Below are positions 7,429 to 17,434 of a stretch of DNA of 33,381 nucleotides, one piece after another. This DNA is from an uncultured Gammaproteobacteria bacterium (GTDB lineage Bacteria > Pseudomonadota > Gammaproteobacteria > Arenicellales > JAANXG01), in the NCBI GenBank assembly GCA_947258975.1, contig CAMYKK010000041.1, forward strand, positions 1-33,381, in the 5' to 3' direction. The position numbers and the translations under genes were made by a program. The notes under the pieces are model-generated. The model was not told where the DNA came from and ran no database searches. It saw only the letters and a list, made by a program, of their open reading frames with translations. How positions within the stretch are numbered: position 1 is the stretch's first letter; every line of letters begins with the position of its first letter.

Positions 7429-7869
7429 TCAAGGTGCGCCATGCGGGCTAGAAGCCCGCTTGTCTACGATCGCCAGCGACACTAAGGCCTTCGATACCAA
7501 TTCCGTCGTACCCGGTCTCTCGCAGTAGACCTCGGATTCCACCACGCTGAGCCGGGATCCGGATTTGAGCACGGCGGCCTTGCAGAGCAGGCTGTGACCG
7601 GATGCGCCGCGCAGCAGGTTGATTCTAAATTCCACCGTGAGCACCATTTGGCCGCTCGCGATGAGCGTGGCCGCCGCTGAGCCCGCCGTGTGATCGGCGG
7701 TGGTCGCTTGTACTCCGGCGTGTACCAAGCCGTCCTGCTGAAGATGTCGCTCTGCCAGCGCCAGACGGGTTTCGCAATGACCGTCAGCAAAATCCAACAG
7801 TTGTAGTCCAAGATCCCGGATAAAGGGTGCGGCATCGAAGATGCGCCGCAATTCTTCTGCATTTGGCAT
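7429..7869 (-). CDS. PaaI-family hotdog-fold thioesterase
   Basis: A 146-residue single hotdog domain protein. The order is typical of PaaI/YigI-type thioesterases: an N-terminal helix (FIRDLGLQLLDFADG), a first strand (CETRLALAERHLQQDGLVHAGVQATTADHTAGSAA split over the HxG-containing central helix, with His in LVHAG and Asp in TADHTAG), then VLTVEFRINLLRGA and ESEVYCE strands. These enzymes hydrolyse acyl-CoA thioesters, often aryl or short-chain ones; the substrate here is unknown. It is convergent with xthA and divergent from the acyltransferase gene. The last residues are unconserved. Confidence 0.85.
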   Translation of the reverse strand: MPNAEELRRIFDAAPFIRDLGLQLLDFADGHCETRLALAERHLQQDGLVHAGVQATTADHTAGSAAATLIASGQMVLTVEFRINLLRGASGHSLLCKAAVLKSGSRLSVVESEVYCERPGTTELVSKALVSLAIVDKRASSPHGAP

Positions 7870-8027
7870 GGTGGCGTACCGTTCCTGAGTCGTGCGCTGA
7901 TCCTGGTATGAGATTCAATGCGGACGCCCGCGCACGCTACACAGCTTACGGCAGCTTTACATCCGACACCAATTCGGTCGACAATGCCGGGCCCCTGGCC
8001 CGACCACGTCTTTAGATCTACACCGAC

Positions 8028-9722
8028 ATGAGCCCGATGCGCATGCCGTTTTCCCGGCGCCCGATATCGCAATTGATAGACGGGATCATTGAAGATCGAT
8101 CAACCACAGCAGGTGAGTGCGTCGAGAATTTCGACGGGCTGCGGGCGGTGGCGGCGCTCATGGTGTTTTCACTGCATCTGTCAACGGTGCCGCATCTGAC
8201 TCTCGGTCCTGCCGGTGTCTTCCTGTTTTTCGCATTGAGCGGGTTTTTACTCTATTCCGGATTCCTGAAAATCAAGGACCATCCCGACACCCGCACTATA
8301 GTGGCTTACCTCGTGCGGCGCGTTTTTCGTGTTCTGCCTTTGTTCATTGTGTGCGTTGTGGCGATCGCTTACCTGTTCAACGATTGGGACAGCGATTTGG
8401 CGTTCAAGTGGATGCTGATACACGTCATGTTTGTCAAGGCCGATTTCCATCTGTGGACCATGAAGACCGAGATGGTGTTCTATCTATTCCTTCCCGCTTT
8501 GATTTTGGTCTTATATCCAATCCGTGCACACCGATGGCGGTGCATCACCCTATTTGTTGCCGGCATTGCCGCCTGGTATGTGTTCGAGGTGCAGGTAGTG
8601 ATGCAGATGAGCGGGGGATCGCCCTATTTTGCGCCGTTTTTGTTCGGTATGGCCGCGGTGCACTTGCGGCATCGGTTAACGCCCGGGGTGGCGCGCGCCC
8701 TGGTATTATTATCCCTGGCCGCGATCGTGATAGTCAGTTCCGATTATTCATGGGGGCAACCGGTACGCGAATATTTCGGCCTCGAAAGTATGGCGCAGTT
8801 GTGGGGGTTTGGGTTCCTGTTGTATTTGCCCAGCGCGGCGTTGGTGCTGGGGGTGAGCCGGGAACGCAGTTGGTTGTGGGGTAACCGGTTTCTTCGCTTG
8901 ATCGGGGTATGCGGCTTTGGTTTCTATCTGTGGCATTGGCCGATTATTCTGTGGGTCGTGCGCTGGGGCCTGCCCACGCCGCTCTATGAGTTCACATGTT
9001 TTATCTTGACGATGGGCTTGTCGATACTGACGTACCTGGTCGTTGAGAAACCGGGTATCGCCGCTGGCCGGCTTATCGCCCGGTGGATAAAGAGCGACGT
9101 GACACAATTCAAAGTCGTGCGACCGGCATGGGTATGCTTGATGTTGCTTGCCGTATTCTTCGCATACCGGCAGGTGCTGATGACGGACGTGCGAATCGAT
9201 GTTGCCGTGGATATGTGGTCGTCGCAGTCGACCGTGGCGAAGATCTATGTAGACGACGGGGACGGATTCTCCGAGATGCGCGCTGGAAAGGCGCCGGTAG
9301 CGGAAAAAACCTGGCAGACGCTGCGCTTTGAGCTTGCGGATGTTCGCGTCCATCAATTGCGATTTGATCCCGGGGAGACCGACGGTGAATACAGAATTAG
9401 TAAAATAACCGTGCGTTACCCTTTGGACGATGCCCGGTATGAGCTTGACCGGGCGAATTTTCAGCGTTTGATCGGAGTCCGCCACCTGGCGAATGGGGAA
9501 CAGTTTTTGACGGTCGTCGCGGAACCCGGGCACCAGGACCCGGTGCTGGTGTATGCAGGAGAGACACATCAACCGTTCCTGTATACCCGGACATTGAGTG
9601 TCCTGTGGGCGATTCTGGGTACGCTGGGATTGTTGCTTGCATCCAAGATCCTGGACTCCAGGATAGCCGCACGGGGCGAGGTGGGCCGCCCACCTCCCAA
9701 GCCGTATCCATCCCGGGCGTAG
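8028..9722 (+). CDS. Acyltransferase-3 family membrane O-acyltransferase with extra C-terminal domain
   Basis: Residues about 30-340 are an acyltransferase-3 (OafA/NolL-type) integral membrane domain, which moves acyl groups from the cytoplasm onto extracytoplasmic sugars. Visible signatures: NFDGLRAVAALMVFSLHL with the catalytic-region His, GVFLFFALSGFLLY, RRVFRVLPLF, HLWTMKTEMVFYLFLP and GFGFYLWHWPI. About ten hydrophobic segments are present. After a segment near residue 370 comes a soluble region of about 150 residues with beta-type alternation, then one last membrane helix near the C-terminus. This is unlike the SGNH domain often fused to such proteins. ATGs at 8028, 8040 and 8046 are all possible. 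It ends 9 bases from convergent prmC. Target may be LPS, peptidoglycan or exopolysaccharide. Confidence 0.88.
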   Translation: MSPMRMPFSRRPISQLIDGIIEDRSTTAGECVENFDGLRAVAALMVFSLHLSTVPHLTLGPAGVFLFFALSGFLLYSGFLKIKDHPDTRTIVAYLVRRVFRVLPLFIVCVVAIAYLFNDWDSDLAFKWMLIHVMFVKADFHLWTMKTEMVFYLFLPALILVLYPIRAHRWRCITLFVAGIAAWYVFEVQVVMQMSGGSPYFAPFLFGMAAVHLRHRLTPGVARALVLLSLAAIVIVSSDYSWGQPVREYFGLESMAQLWGFGFLLYLPSAALVLGVSRERSWLWGNRFLRLIGVCGFGFYLWHWPIILWVVRWGLPTPLYEFTCFILTMGLSILTYLVVEKPGIAAGRLIARWIKSDVTQFKVVRPAWVCLMLLAVFFAYRQVLMTDVRIDVAVDMWSSQSTVAKIYVDDGDGFSEMRAGKAPVAEKTWQTLRFELADVRVHQLRFDPGETDGEYRISKITVRYPLDDARYELDRANFQRLIGVRHLANGEQFLTVVAEPGHQDPVLVYAGETHQPFLYTRTLSVLWAILGTLGLLLASKILDSRIAARGEVGRPPPKPYPSRA

Positions 9723-9731
9723 CGATCTGTG

Positions 9732-10622
9732 CTAAGAGCGGTGGAACTGACACGCGCTGATGCGATCGAGCCCAGCGTAATCGCGAAATAACGCGATTCT
9801 CTCCCCGCCGTTGCTCAGCATCAGATGCCGAACGGCGCGCGCCTGGTCGAACCCGTGCTCGACGAACAACCATCCCCCGGGTGCGAGGTGATGTGGCGCG
9901 TGCGCCACAATGATCTCGAGCGCATCCAATCCGCGTGCACCGCTGATCAGGGCCTCCTGGGGCTCGCACCGCAGCCCCGCCTGATCGAGGTAGGGGGAAT
10001 CCTGGGCCACGTAAGGTGGATTGGCGACGATCACCTCGAAACGAGTAGACGCCACCGGCGCGAACCAGTCACCACATCGAAACTCGATGTTGGGCAGCGC
10101 CAACCGCTCGCGATTGTTGCGCGCGACGACAAGGGCATCGTTGGAGATATCAGTGGCGGTAATCCGGCATTTGGGCCGCTCGCTGGCGATCGCCAGGGCG
10201 ATTGCCCCACACCCGGTTCCCAGATCGGCAATATGCCACGTGGCCGTGCGGGGAATACGCGCCAGGGCGTGTTCCACCAGTAATTCAGTTTCCGGACGCG
10301 GGATCAAGGTATCGCGGGTCACGTGCAGGTCGAGTGACCAGAATCCGCACTTGGCGGTTATGTGGGCGATCGGCTCTCCGCTCGCCCTGCGCTGCACCAG
10401 ATTGCGAAACCTGACCACCTCATCGGTGGTCACCGGATCGTCGCTGTGGGCAATTAACCATGCGCGATCTCGATCGATGCAGCACTGCAGCAGAATCTCG
10501 GCGTCGACGCCAGCGGTAGCGGACATCGGCGCAAGCGTTTTTCGCGCCCACATCAGCACCATCTGGATTGTCTGCGCCGCGACGTCGTTTGCTTCCGTAA
10601 CGCTGCAAGAAGGGGCGCGCAT
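9732..10622 (-). CDS. prmC: Release factor glutamine N5-methyltransferase
   Basis: PrmC (HemK) methylates the Gln of the GGQ motif in release factors RF1 and RF2. The N-terminal helical domain carries DAEILLQ and RRASGEPIAHI. The catalytic domain shows SAM motif I DLGTGCGAIALA (133-144) and NPPYV at 201-205, which is diagnostic for methylation of a planar amide nitrogen. Closing regions CEPQEALISGARGLDALEIIV and GGWLFVEHG match the family. It lies just after prfA, its own substrate gene, on the same strand with a 45-base gap, the usual coupling. The N-terminus seems about 15 residues longer than E. coli PrmC, and the ATG at 10622 has no strong Shine-Dalgarno, so a downstream start is possible. 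Confidence 0.95.
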   Translation of the reverse strand: MRAPSCSVTEANDVAAQTIQMVLMWARKTLAPMSATAGVDAEILLQCCIDRDRAWLIAHSDDPVTTDEVVRFRNLVQRRASGEPIAHITAKCGFWSLDLHVTRDTLIPRPETELLVEHALARIPRTATWHIADLGTGCGAIALAIASERPKCRITATDISNDALVVARNNRERLALPNIEFRCGDWFAPVASTRFEVIVANPPYVAQDSPYLDQAGLRCEPQEALISGARGLDALEIIVAHAPHHLAPGGWLFVEHGFDQARAVRHLMLSNGGERIALFRDYAGLDRISACQFHRS

Positions 10623-10667
10623 GGTGATTTAAGAATCCGGACTGTCCACGACAACAGATCGCACCTG

Positions 10668-11756
10668 CTAATCCCCTCCCGACAAGGCTGACAGTTGATC
10701 TGCTTGGTGTTCGGCAATCAAGGGTTCAATGATCTGGTCGAGGTTTCCCTGCAGAACGTCCTCGAGTTTGTACACGGTCAAGCCGACGCGATGATCGGTG
10801 ATCCGGTTCTGTGGAAAGTTGTAGGTTCGGATGCGCTCCGACCGATCGCCGCTGCCCACCAGGTTGCGACGTGTCTCCGCTTCCGCGGTGCGCTGTTTGT
10901 GAATCTCGGCCTCCAATAGACGTGACTTCAAGATCGACAACGCGCGCGCCTTGTTTTTGTGCTGGCTCCGTTCATCCTGACACTCTACGACGATGCCGCT
11001 TGGTATGTGGGTGACACGTATCGCTGAATCGGTTTTGTTGACGTGTTGTCCGCCGGCCCCGGAGGCGCGAAACGTGTCGATCCGCAGCTCATCGCCGCTG
11101 ACTTCGATTTCGTCGATCTCATCCGCTTCCGGCAATATGGCCACGGTGCATGCGGAGGTGTGTATGCGTCCTTGCGATTCCGTTTCCGGAACGCGCTGCA
11201 CGCGGTGTGCGCCGGATTCAAACTTCAAGCGCGAATATGCTCCTTGTCCAACGATGCGGCTTATAATTTCTTTGAACCCGCCGTATTCCCCGTCACTCTT
11301 GCTCATCATTTCCACCTTCCAACGCCGACGTTCCGCGTACAGGGAGTACATTCTGAATAAATCGCCGGCGAACAACGCTGCTTCATCTCCGCCGGTGCCG
11401 GCGCGAATTTCCAAGAAGATGTTCCGCTCATCTTTGGGATCCTTGGGTAATAACAGCTTTTGGAGTTCTTGTTCGTGTTCGTCAATGCGATTTTGTAATC
11501 CATTGACCTCCTCTTGCGCGAGCTTGCGAACGTCTTTATCCGCGTCGGACAACATCAATTGTACGGATTCCATTTCGTCACGAAGGTGTTGGTAGCTTTG
11601 ATATCGTTCCACCACTGGAGAGATGTCCGATAGTTCGATGGATAGACCCCTAAACTGGTTCTGGTCGCTGATCACACCCGGATCAGACAATAACTCGTTG
11701 ATCTCTAGCTGCCGGTGGACCAGGTGCTCCAGCTTAGTCTGGATAGACGGCGTCAC
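10668..11756 (-). CDS. prfA: Peptide chain release factor 1
   Basis: RF1 ends translation at UAA and UAG. The 362-residue length is standard. The catalytic GGQ motif is at 235-237 in [16 protein letters not shown], with the Gln that PrmC methylates. The codon-reading PxT tripeptide is PET at 190-192 (PAT in E. coli; the middle position is tolerant), and HRVQRVP precedes it. The acidic EEDE-like loop and the N-terminal coiled domain are present. It begins 2 bases after the hemA stop, so hemA-prfA-prmC form one transcription unit, an order common in Gammaproteobacteria. Confidence 0.97.
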   Translation of the reverse strand: MTPSIQTKLEHLVHRQLEINELLSDPGVISDQNQFRGLSIELSDISPVVERYQSYQHLRDEMESVQLMLSDADKDVRKLAQEEVNGLQNRIDEHEQELQKLLLPKDPKDERNIFLEIRAGTGGDEAALFAGDLFRMYSLYAERRRWKVEMMSKSDGEYGGFKEIISRIVGQGAYSRLKFESGAHRVQRVPETESQGRIHTSACTVAILPEADEIDEIEVSGDELRIDTFRASGAGGQHVNKTDSAIRVTHIPSGIVVECQDERSQHKNKARALSILKSRLLEAEIHKQRTAEAETRRNLVGSGDRSERIRTYNFPQNRITDHRVGLTVYKLEDVLQGNLDQIIEPLIAEHQADQLSALSGGD

Positions 11757-11758
11757 TG

Positions 11759-13012
11759 CTATTGTTCTTCTTTGAGATTGAACAGGCGGCGGGCGGCATG
11801 GATCAATATATCATCGGGATCCGCCTTGTTTAATGCGTCGCTCGGGGCGTGTGCGAACTTTTGAACGAGGGAGCGGGCGAGCTGCGCGATAACCTTCTCG
11901 GGGTCTTTACCGGCGCGCAACCGGCGGTGTGCCCGCTCCAGTTCCTTCTCGGAGATGTGATCGATATGTTCGCGAATCTCGAGAATGGTAGGAACCGCAT
12001 CCAGGCCGCGCAGCCAGCGCATGAACTGTGCCGAATGGAGTTCGATGATTTTCTCGGCCTCTTCGGCGGCGATCTGTCTGGCCTCGATGTTCTCCTGAAT
12101 GACTTCCCGCAGATCATCGACAGAATATAAATAGACATCGTTCAGATCGGAGACCTGTTCTTCGATGTCCCGCGGTACCGCCAGATCAACCAAGAACATC
12201 GGTTTGCGCTTACGCTGTCTGAGGGCTTGTTCCACCGCGCCTTTACCCAGGATGGGCAGGGTGCTGGCGGTCGAAGAAACCAGAATATCGGCCTCGGCAA
12301 GTCGACTGGGCAGTTCCGCCAGCGATATCGCTTCGCCGTCGAACGCTTTGGCCAGGCGTTGGGCGCGTTCGAGTGTACGATTGGCGACAACGATATGCCG
12401 CACGCCCTGGTCGTGCAGGTAGCGCCCGACTAACTCAATGGTGTCGCCGGCACCGATCAGTAATGCATGTTCCTTGCTGATGTCGGCAAAGATGCGTTTG
12501 GCCAGGCTGACCGCGGCATACGCGACAGAGACCGCACTCGCGCCGATGTCGGTGTCGGTGCGCACCTGCTTTGCGACGGCGAAAGTCTGTTGAAACAGCC
12601 GATTGAGAACCTTGCCGGTGGCGCCGGTCTTGTGAGCAATACTGAACGCCTCTTTCATCTGGCCAAGAATCTGCGGTTCGCCGAGAACCATCGAATCCAG
12701 TCCTGAGGCCACTCTGAATGCGTGCCGCACGGCATCCTCCCCTGGATGCCGGTATAGATAGGGGCCGACGCTATCAACCTTCAGATGATGGTAGTCACAC
12801 AACCAGCCCACCAGAGCGTCTGGGTCGAACTGTTCTTGACGGCAGTACAGCTCGGTGCGATTGCAGGTTGAAATAATGGCTGCCTCACTCACGGCGCGGT
12901 GGTTCGAGATGTCCCGCAACGCGTCGCCCAGGCGCTCCATGGTGACCGCTGCCCGCTCCCGGATGCGCACCGGAGCGGTCTTATGATTTAATCCCAGGGC
13001 CAATAGGTTCAT
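11759..13012 (-). CDS. hemA: Glutamyl-tRNA reductase
   Basis: GluTR reduces glutamyl-tRNA(Glu) to glutamate-1-semialdehyde, the first committed step of C5 tetrapyrrole synthesis. The catalytic Cys50 stands in [11 protein letters not shown], the GLNHKTAPV start is canonical, and [14 protein letters not shown] is the family signature. The NADPH domain reads [16 protein letters not shown] and the C-terminal dimerisation helix contains LVQKFAHAP. Length 417 is normal. In E. coli the N-terminal Lys region makes the protein a heme-controlled proteolysis target; the start here ([10 protein letters not shown]) has no Lys at positions 3-4. It is followed directly by prfA and preceded at 85 bases by the CstA-like gene. 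Confidence 0.96.
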   Translation of the reverse strand: MNLLALGLNHKTAPVRIRERAAVTMERLGDALRDISNHRAVSEAAIISTCNRTELYCRQEQFDPDALVGWLCDYHHLKVDSVGPYLYRHPGEDAVRHAFRVASGLDSMVLGEPQILGQMKEAFSIAHKTGATGKVLNRLFQQTFAVAKQVRTDTDIGASAVSVAYAAVSLAKRIFADISKEHALLIGAGDTIELVGRYLHDQGVRHIVVANRTLERAQRLAKAFDGEAISLAELPSRLAEADILVSSTASTLPILGKGAVEQALRQRKRKPMFLVDLAVPRDIEEQVSDLNDVYLYSVDDLREVIQENIEARQIAAEEAEKIIELHSAQFMRWLRGLDAVPTILEIREHIDHISEKELERAHRRLRAGKDPEKVIAQLARSLVQKFAHAPSDALNKADPDDILIHAARRLFNLKEEQ

Positions 13013-13097
13013 GTTGTTAACGGGTTGCGGGTGGCAGTCAAAGCTCTGGACGAGAGCTGCAGTGGCGCGTATTAACGCCGCATGCCGGTGATCTGAG

Positions 13098-14822
13098 CTA
13101 AAGCCCAGGGGGCCGTAGCGGCATTGCCGAAGTCTGCTGCCTGTGGACGTGAAAAGCGGTCATGGTTGTTACCGTTAATCCCCATAATCCTAGCAGCAAT
13201 ATGACGCTCGCGGTAATCAGCAGCAGCCAAAGGCCTTCTTTCCACCACTGCCACATTACCCACAGCGTTCCCCACGCCAGCACGGGCGATAATATCATCG
13301 GGGGAATCAGCACCATCATGGTAGATCGGCCCAATCGCGACAGTGCGATCGTGATCAGCACGAACACCGCCGGGGCAAGCCACTGTCCGGCAATGCCGAT
13401 CAGGTACCAATAATCCAGATCGAGCCGCGTTTGAGAGATCGCGAATGCCAGTATCGCCACGACCATGATCAGAACCCGGCGTGGACGGGCGTCGTCGGTA
13501 TTCGGCTGCAGATCGAGCTGCTCCCGTCCTTCAGTCAGCAGAAATCCAAAACTGCGCAGTGCGTTCTCGAGAGCAGATAACGTAAGCGTGACAACCATGA
13601 ACGCCGTTAGCGCGCTCCCCCACTGATGGGGTACGCCTAACATCGATATGATTTGCGCGCCGCGATCAATGAACTCATTCAACCACCGGACAATGGGTTC
13701 GTGCTGTGGCCAGGAACCGTAACTTAGGTGCCAACTGTCGGTATCTACGAACCCCACAGTCAACGCCATTACGGCGGTGATCGCCAATAGTCCGTCTGCG
13801 ACCACGCTGCCATATCCTAGCAGTGGGGCATCCTGCTGGTGCTCGATCTGGCGTACGGTAGAACCAGCCTGAAGCAGGGCATGATAGCCCGCGAACGCTC
13901 CACCGGTTAACACCAGGGGTAGCAGTGCCGCTGATACAGGAAGTCCAGCTTGCTCATTGATCCGCGGAGCAGATATATCCGGCTGGTAAATACCGATGCT
14001 GGTAATCATTAACACAACGACAATCAGCAGGATGATTCCCGCCAGCACGCCGCGCGGACGGGCAGTGCGCCACACTGGATCTTTGAGGCTGAGGTAGCCG
14101 GCAATCACTGCGATGACGCTCCAGACGAGCTCCGGCTTGAACACCAACACGTCTTGACTCCAGCCTGGGATACGCCACAATCCGCTTATCGCCAACGGCA
14201 TGAATTGGCCAAGAAGAAAGGCCACGACCAATATCACGAGCACCAGTCCCAGATTGAATAGGAGCTGTCTTGCGTCCGCGGCGAACAGTGACTGCCGCAA
14301 GAACATCGTGATCGGCATCAGAGATAGAAACAGCCAACCCACCGATGGGTGCGCGACCAGGACGGCGCCGATCAAAAGCGTCAGTACTGCGCACACAACC
14401 ATCAGCAGGATTCCGGCCAGACCGAGAAATGGTATCGTTGCCGGCTTGCCTACCAATTCTTGAGCCAAAGCTTGCGGGCTGACCCCCGAGTACCGTAACG
14501 ACGCCCACAGGGTGCCGATAGAATAGGCGCCGGCAACGACCACGGTGCCGATGACGATCCACAAAAAAGCGGGAACCCAACCCCATACGACGGCGACACC
14601 GGCGCCGATCAGGGTCGTGCTACCGGCAACGGCCGCGGTGTGTTGTGACAGCAGCAGCCAGCGGTTACAGCGCACGAAATCGTGGGAATCATGTCGATGA
14701 GAAGCCGGGGTTGGTGCCGAATTGTCGATGCGGAATACGCCAAGGGTCAGAAACTTGGCATAAAAACGGTATCCCATGGCAAAAACGCCGATTGCGACCA
14801 TAATCAGAACTAGGGAATTCAT
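13098..14822 (-). CDS. CstA-like carbon-starvation/peptide transporter
   Basis: A 574-residue membrane protein with roughly 16 hydrophobic segments. The beginning resembles CstA: YRFYAKFL, then TPASHRHDSHDFVRCNRW, corresponding to the DxxDFVPTN loop of the family. LLQAGSTVRQIEHQQDAPLLGYGSVVADGLLA matches the family segment in which SSGT..KQI..E.DA..IGYG occurs. CstA proteins import peptides or pyruvate. Similarity is clear but loose: the motif just after the first loop (WLLLSQHTAAVAGSTTL) departs from the usual GHHFA.IAGAGP, so substrate may differ. The gene sits between hemA and the TPR lipoprotein gene, which are normally neighbours, so it is an insertion in a conserved block. It is divergent from the TPR gene across 111 bp. 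Confidence 0.78.
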   Translation of the reverse strand: MNSLVLIMVAIGVFAMGYRFYAKFLTLGVFRIDNSAPTPASHRHDSHDFVRCNRWLLLSQHTAAVAGSTTLIGAGVAVVWGWVPAFLWIVIGTVVVAGAYSIGTLWASLRYSGVSPQALAQELVGKPATIPFLGLAGILLMVVCAVLTLLIGAVLVAHPSVGWLFLSLMPITMFLRQSLFAADARQLLFNLGLVLVILVVAFLLGQFMPLAISGLWRIPGWSQDVLVFKPELVWSVIAVIAGYLSLKDPVWRTARPRGVLAGIILLIVVVLMITSIGIYQPDISAPRINEQAGLPVSAALLPLVLTGGAFAGYHALLQAGSTVRQIEHQQDAPLLGYGSVVADGLLAITAVMALTVGFVDTDSWHLSYGSWPQHEPIVRWLNEFIDRGAQIISMLGVPHQWGSALTAFMVVTLTLSALENALRSFGFLLTEGREQLDLQPNTDDARPRRVLIMVVAILAFAISQTRLDLDYWYLIGIAGQWLAPAVFVLITIALSRLGRSTMMVLIPPMILSPVLAWGTLWVMWQWWKEGLWLLLITASVILLLGLWGLTVTTMTAFHVHRQQTSAMPLRPPGL

Positions 14823-14933
14823 TGGTTAACCGCAATATGATGCTGACTCACTGGTTGAGTTGTGAGACCATGATAGCGATTCCGTGACAATAATCTAGGG
14901 AGATGGCCGGGTCCCAAATCGGCCGCTCAATTC

Positions 14934-16760
14934 ATGCAAAGCTTGATAAAAAGTAGTTTGAGTAGATTTCGTAATTTCGCTGTCTCACACGATATGAAAG
15001 TGAACGGCCGCTATTCGCACGACAGTACCTTTGATTATCGCACATGGGTGACGAGCTTCGTGGTCTCGGGGGCGTTGCTCACGGGTTGCGCACCAACCAG
15101 TCCATCCGTTGTCCGCGAGCCGGCGGTGCCGGCGCCCCCCCCGGCCACCGCCACAGTGGTGGAGCTGCCCAAGGTCAACCTTACCGAGGATTTGATGTAT
15201 GAGATTCTCCTCGGAGAAATTGCGCTGCAGCGGGGCCATTACGACACGGCGGCGGGGGCCATGGTCAGCGCCGCCATAGTGTCGCGCGACTACCGGGTTG
15301 CAGAACGCGCGAGTTTGATGGCGTTGCGGGCAAAGGATTACGAACAGGCGCTGCAAGCGGCGGAACTGTGGGCGGAACTTCAACCAAACTCGACCAAGCC
15401 CGTACAAACGATCGGTGCCGTCCTAACCGCTCAAGGCCGCCTCGCTGAAGCCGAAGTGCGTTTTGGTGAATTAATACAACGCGCCGACCCGAATGTGGGG
15501 ATCGTGTTCCGGCGCATTGCGGATGTTCTGGCGCAGCATTCCGACGTCGACGGCGTTTTGGAATTGATGGAGCGGTTGGTAATGTCGCATCCGGTTGACC
15601 CGGATGCCCATTTTGCCAAGGCCTATCTGGCCGACCGGCTCAAAAACCCGGACGTGGTCCTCCAATCCCTGGACAAGGCCCTGTCACTGCGCCCGGGTTG
15701 GCAAGAGGCGGCGCTCGCAAAATTCTCGCACTACGCGTCGCAAAAAGACCTCGACGGTGCGCGTCAATTCAGTGAGCAGTTCTTGAGCGAGTATCCGACC
15801 GCGAGCAAGCTGCGGCTGCATTACGCCCGCTACCTGATTGATGAGGGTAAAAGGGATTTGGCGCTGCTGAATTTCAGGACCCTGGTGGAGCATGAACCCA
15901 ACAACGCCGACGCCACATTTGCGGCGGCATTATTGAGTGTTCAGCTCGATCGCTTTGAAGACGCGGAGAAGTATCTGAAACGCAGCGTCAAACTCCGTCC
16001 CGACAATGACCAGGCGCGGCTCTATCTGGGGCAAATATCTGCCGAACAGGAACAATACGAAAAGGCCGCAACATGGTATCGGGCGATAAAGAGCGAAAAT
16101 CTCTATTTCGAGGCGCAGGTTCAATTGGCGAATGTGATCGGAAAACAAAAAGGGACGAGTGCGGCGCTCGAGCACCTTGACGGATTGCATCCGCGTAGTA
16201 CTGATGAGCAGGTGCGCATCATTCTTAGTAAGGAGCAGATCTATCGCATCGCAAAAATGCTGGATGACGCGAAGTCGGTGTTAGATGAAGGCTTGGGGCA
16301 GTTTCCCGACAACACCGATTTGCTGTACGCGCGCGGGCTGGTCGCTGCGCAACTCGAACTCGTCGCAGTTCATGAGCAGGACATGCGGCGCTTGCTGGAG
16401 AAAGACCCCAAAAACGCCCATGCGCTGAATGCGCTGGGATATACCTTGGCGGACCAAACCCAGCGCTATCACGAGGCCCTGGAGTTGATCGATAAAGCGC
16501 TCACGCTCAAGCCGGATGACCCGTTTATTATGGACAGCATGGGATGGGTACATTACCGGCTGGGCAACCACCAACTCGCGATCGAGTATTTAGAAAAGGC
16601 GTTGGGCAAACGCGAGGACGCGGAGATCGCCGCCCACTTGGGGGAAGTGTTGTGGGTGACCGGCGACAAGACTCGCGCTGAAAAGGTATTGAAACGCGCC
16701 CTGAAGAAGTCTCCGGACAACGACGTCCTGCTTACCACCATCGAAAAACTCAAACAGTGA
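14934..16760 (+). CDS. TPR-repeat lipoprotein upstream of lolB
   Basis: A 608-residue exported protein. A lipobox (SGALLTGC) places the lipidated Cys at residue 52, or residue 32 if translation starts at the second Met (14994), which would give a more typical signal peptide; neither start has a clear Shine-Dalgarno. After a Pro-rich linker the rest is helical repeats, with at least ten TPR-like units (for example AEVRFGELIQR, HFAKAYLADRLKNPDVVLQSLDKALSLRPG, NALGYTLADQTQRYHEALELIDKALTLKPDDP). It overlaps lolB by four bases (GTGA), so translation is coupled. A TPR protein immediately before lolB is a recurrent arrangement, suggesting a role in outer-membrane lipoprotein assembly; this is inference. 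Confidence 0.88.
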   Translation: MQSLIKSSLSRFRNFAVSHDMKVNGRYSHDSTFDYRTWVTSFVVSGALLTGCAPTSPSVVREPAVPAPPPATATVVELPKVNLTEDLMYEILLGEIALQRGHYDTAAGAMVSAAIVSRDYRVAERASLMALRAKDYEQALQAAELWAELQPNSTKPVQTIGAVLTAQGRLAEAEVRFGELIQRADPNVGIVFRRIADVLAQHSDVDGVLELMERLVMSHPVDPDAHFAKAYLADRLKNPDVVLQSLDKALSLRPGWQEAALAKFSHYASQKDLDGARQFSEQFLSEYPTASKLRLHYARYLIDEGKRDLALLNFRTLVEHEPNNADATFAAALLSVQLDRFEDAEKYLKRSVKLRPDNDQARLYLGQISAEQEQYEKAATWYRAIKSENLYFEAQVQLANVIGKQKGTSAALEHLDGLHPRSTDEQVRIILSKEQIYRIAKMLDDAKSVLDEGLGQFPDNTDLLYARGLVAAQLELVAVHEQDMRRLLEKDPKNAHALNALGYTLADQTQRYHEALELIDKALTLKPDDPFIMDSMGWVHYRLGNHQLAIEYLEKALGKREDAEIAAHLGEVLWVTGDKTRAEKVLKRALKKSPDNDVLLTTIEKLKQ

Positions 16761-17422
16761 ATCGGCACCGCTCCCGGCCGCTGCTGTGGATCTCGGCAGC
16801 GGTGGTGCTCGCCAGTTGTGCGGTGACTCCGCAACGACCGCCGGCGGTTGATCCGGACCGCGCGTGGCGCGAGCGGCTGGCAAAGACCGGCGCGCTCAAT
16901 CACTGGGAAATCAAGGGCCGGTTGGGTGTGCGTACCCATGAGCGTGGTGGCCAGGCGACGATTATCTGGAAACGGGATGGGGATGACCACAATATCAATC
17001 TGTATGGGCCATTGGGTGGCGGCCGGGTGGTGCTCGTCGAGAACCCGGCCGGCGCCGAAATGAAGGACAGCAAAAAAAAGACTTATTACGCCGAGAATGC
17101 GGAAGAACTCTTGTACCGGGTGGTTGGGTGGCGGGTGCCGTTCGGTGCCATGAAGTATTGGGTGTTGGGATTACCGGCACGACAAGACGAGTTCGAACAA
17201 ACCCTTGACCAGTGGGGTCGTGTGTCAGAGCTTCGTCAAGCGGGTTGGGAAATACGGTTTATCGAATACCGAGACTACGAAGGCATGGAGTTGCCCCGCA
17301 AAATGTTTCTGAAGTCGCTTACGGAACACGCACACATTGCCATGTCCGGGGATCAATTAGACGAAAATGACCGAGTCGAAGTCCGACTGGTCATCAAACA
17401 TTGGATCCTCAAGCAATCATAG
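16757..17422 (+). CDS. lolB: Outer-membrane lipoprotein receptor LolB
   Basis: LolB takes lipoproteins from periplasmic LolA and inserts them in the outer membrane. The product is 221 residues with an SPII signal (VVLASC, Cys21). HWEIKGRLGVRTHERGGQATIIWKRDGDDHNINLYGPLGGG is the signature first sheet, followed by the WRVPFGAMKYWVLGLPA segment typical of LolB. The start is GTG, overlapping the TPR gene stop by four bases, and ispE begins 13 bases after its stop. The TPR-lolB-ispE trio should be one operon. Confidence 0.93.
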   Translation: MNRHRSRPLLWISAAVVLASCAVTPQRPPAVDPDRAWRERLAKTGALNHWEIKGRLGVRTHERGGQATIIWKRDGDDHNINLYGPLGGGRVVLVENPAGAEMKDSKKKTYYAENAEELLYRVVGWRVPFGAMKYWVLGLPARQDEFEQTLDQWGRVSELRQAGWEIRFIEYRDYEGMELPRKMFLKSLTEHAHIAMSGDQLDENDRVEVRLVIKHWILKQS

Positions 17423-17434
17423 CGGCGGTTATCG

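Noticed and set aside
10668-11756. PET instead of PAT in the RF1 codon-reading motif
   Set aside because: The middle residue of PxT varies naturally; no reason to propose altered stop-codon reading.
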